Assembly: GCA_963803375.1 (NCBI GenBank)
Contig: CAWDMB010000005.1
Coordinates: forward strand, 124,001 to 188,000
DNA from: JAOPZW01 sp963803375
GTDB taxonomy: Bacteria > Actinomycetota > Thermoleophilia > Solirubrobacterales > Solirubrobacteraceae
Direction of reading: 5' to 3'
Length of the DNA stretch: 64,000 nucleotides
The translations under genes were made by a program, and so were the position numbers. This document shows positions 63,655-64,000 of this stretch, piece by piece. How positions within the stretch are numbered: position 1 is the stretch's first letter; each line of letters starts with the position of its first letter. Below the pieces are notes generated by a model. The model saw only the letters and a list, made by a program, of their open reading frames with translations. It did no database searches and was not told where the DNA came from.

Positions 63655-63735
63655 GGGGCTGGTCTTGATGTTCACGCCGCGAAGGTCGTCGTGGCGGTCG
63701 TCGAGGCCACCCGGGAGGCCACACGAGGCGCTCGC
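63655..63735 (+). pseudogene. Possible IS110-type transposase scrap
   Basis: GAGLDVHAAKVVVAVVEAT resembles the beginning of the DEDD domain of IS110-family transposases (GxDVHxxxxxAAVV). Only about 20 residues match, and no other transposase sequence or inverted repeat follows. Codons such as GGT CTT GAT GTT are more AT-rich than neighbouring genes. Confidence 0.3.
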
Positions 63736-63745
63736 GGTGACTCGC

Positions 63746-64000
63746 TCAAGCCGCGAGCGCAAGGAAGTAGGGCTCCCACGGCCCCATCCCGACGTACAAC
63801 CCCGAGTCTTGGAGCTCGCCGCCGTCGCGCTCGAAGGCGTCGCCGTTGAGCGCGTCGTGAAGCTGCCACGTGCGTCCCGCGAGATCGCTCCAGGGAAGCC
63901 GTACCCGCGCCTGTGCGTCGTGTGCGGCGAGGTTGACGACGACGATGTGCCGTTGCCCGTTCGTGCGCCAGCACCAGGCCAGCAGCTGCTCGGCGCTGCG
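63746..64000 (-). CDS. C-terminal end of an alpha-amylase-family enzyme (partial, 5' end outside window)
   Basis: 84 residues and a stop are visible (RSAEQLLAWCWRTNGQRHIVVVNLAAHDAQ ... LPWSDLAGRTWQLHDALNGDAFERDGGELQDSGLYVGMGPWEPYFLALAA). This fits the beta-sandwich C-terminal domain of alpha-amylase or sucrose-isomerase-like glycosidases of family GH13. The catalytic barrel lies beyond the window, so the exact enzyme cannot be named. Confidence 0.7.
   Translation of the reverse strand, partial: RSAEQLLAWCWRTNGQRHIVVVNLAAHDAQARVRLPWSDLAGRTWQLHDALNGDAFERDGGELQDSGLYVGMGPWEPYFLALAA

Overview
The window is very GC-rich, with strong third-position G/C bias, many GTG/TTG starts and frequent 4-base ATGA/GTGA overlaps. 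Gene content (PspC/LiaF-type envelope genes, F420-linked and PPOX enzymes, OmpR-type two-component pair with a PepSY protein, PucR, HxlR and TetR regulators, Lhr helicase, DUF2252, amphi-Trp and DUF1269 proteins) suggests an actinobacterium. A Solirubrobacterales/Thermoleophilia-type soil organism (Conexibacter, Baekduia or Solirubrobacter relatives) is the best guess. That placement is inference from content, not from a marker gene. No rRNA, tRNA, CRISPR array, intact insertion sequence or replication origin was seen.

Layout. 1-8.4 kb (minus): one glycerol/dihydroxyacetone operon read glpF-dhaK-dhaL-glpK-glpA-glpB-glpC-dhaM from a good sigma70-like promoter, with dhaM running off the edge. 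8.5-12.4 kb: PlsC acyltransferase, an acidic repeat protein, a PucR regulator, two tandem paralogous small proteins and a PHP-type phosphatase. 12.4-15.6 kb: PspC/LiaF membrane protein, small membrane protein, PspC-fused histidine kinase and NarL-type regulator. 15.8-25.1 kb: Crp/Fnr regulator, AI-2E-family permease, NAD kinase (with a deacetylase-like remnant before it), PRC-barrel protein, LtrA, a PepSY protein plus OmpR/kinase pair, an SGNH hydrolase and DUF4389. 25.1-38.9 kb is more accessory: HxlR regulator, a frameshifted MFS pump, a Clp_N/HTH protein with its own palindromic operator, Lhr helicase, decayed ECF-sigma sequence, a second MFS pump followed by ABM-like, VOC and ECF-sigma genes, a lone PspC gene and a PAP2 phosphatase.

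38.9-44.5 kb (minus): class II glutamine amidotransferase, CPA1 antiporter, diacylglycerol-kinase-like protein, DUF2252 and amphi-Trp. 44.6-47.7 kb (plus): a three-gene CoA cluster (CitE-like lyase, duplicated-MaoC hydratase, CaiB/BaiF CoA transferase) resembling the mesaconyl-CoA part of the 3-hydroxypropionate bicycle. 49.0-58.1 kb (minus): a histidine-utilization operon hutH-hutU-def-hutF-hutI followed by a polar amino-acid ABC importer. It has no hutG in the window, but a peptide-deformylase homologue sits exactly between hutU and hutF. 58.2-64 kb: N5-(carboxyethyl)ornithine synthase-like enzyme, an AKR/TetR pair, an F420:NADP-type reductase with an apparent chimeric remnant, another TetR with a perfect 20-bp palindrome, DUF1269, a possible IS110 scrap and the C-terminal end of an alpha-amylase-like enzyme.

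The most interesting candidate is the hut operon, where the deformylase may supply the missing N-formylglutamate deformylase step. Other leads are the rearranged glycerol/DHA operon, the mesaconyl-CoA cluster, the self-controlled Clp_N/HTH gene with an apparently leaderless start, and the 11-bp-phased repeats linking the PepSY gene to its two-component system.
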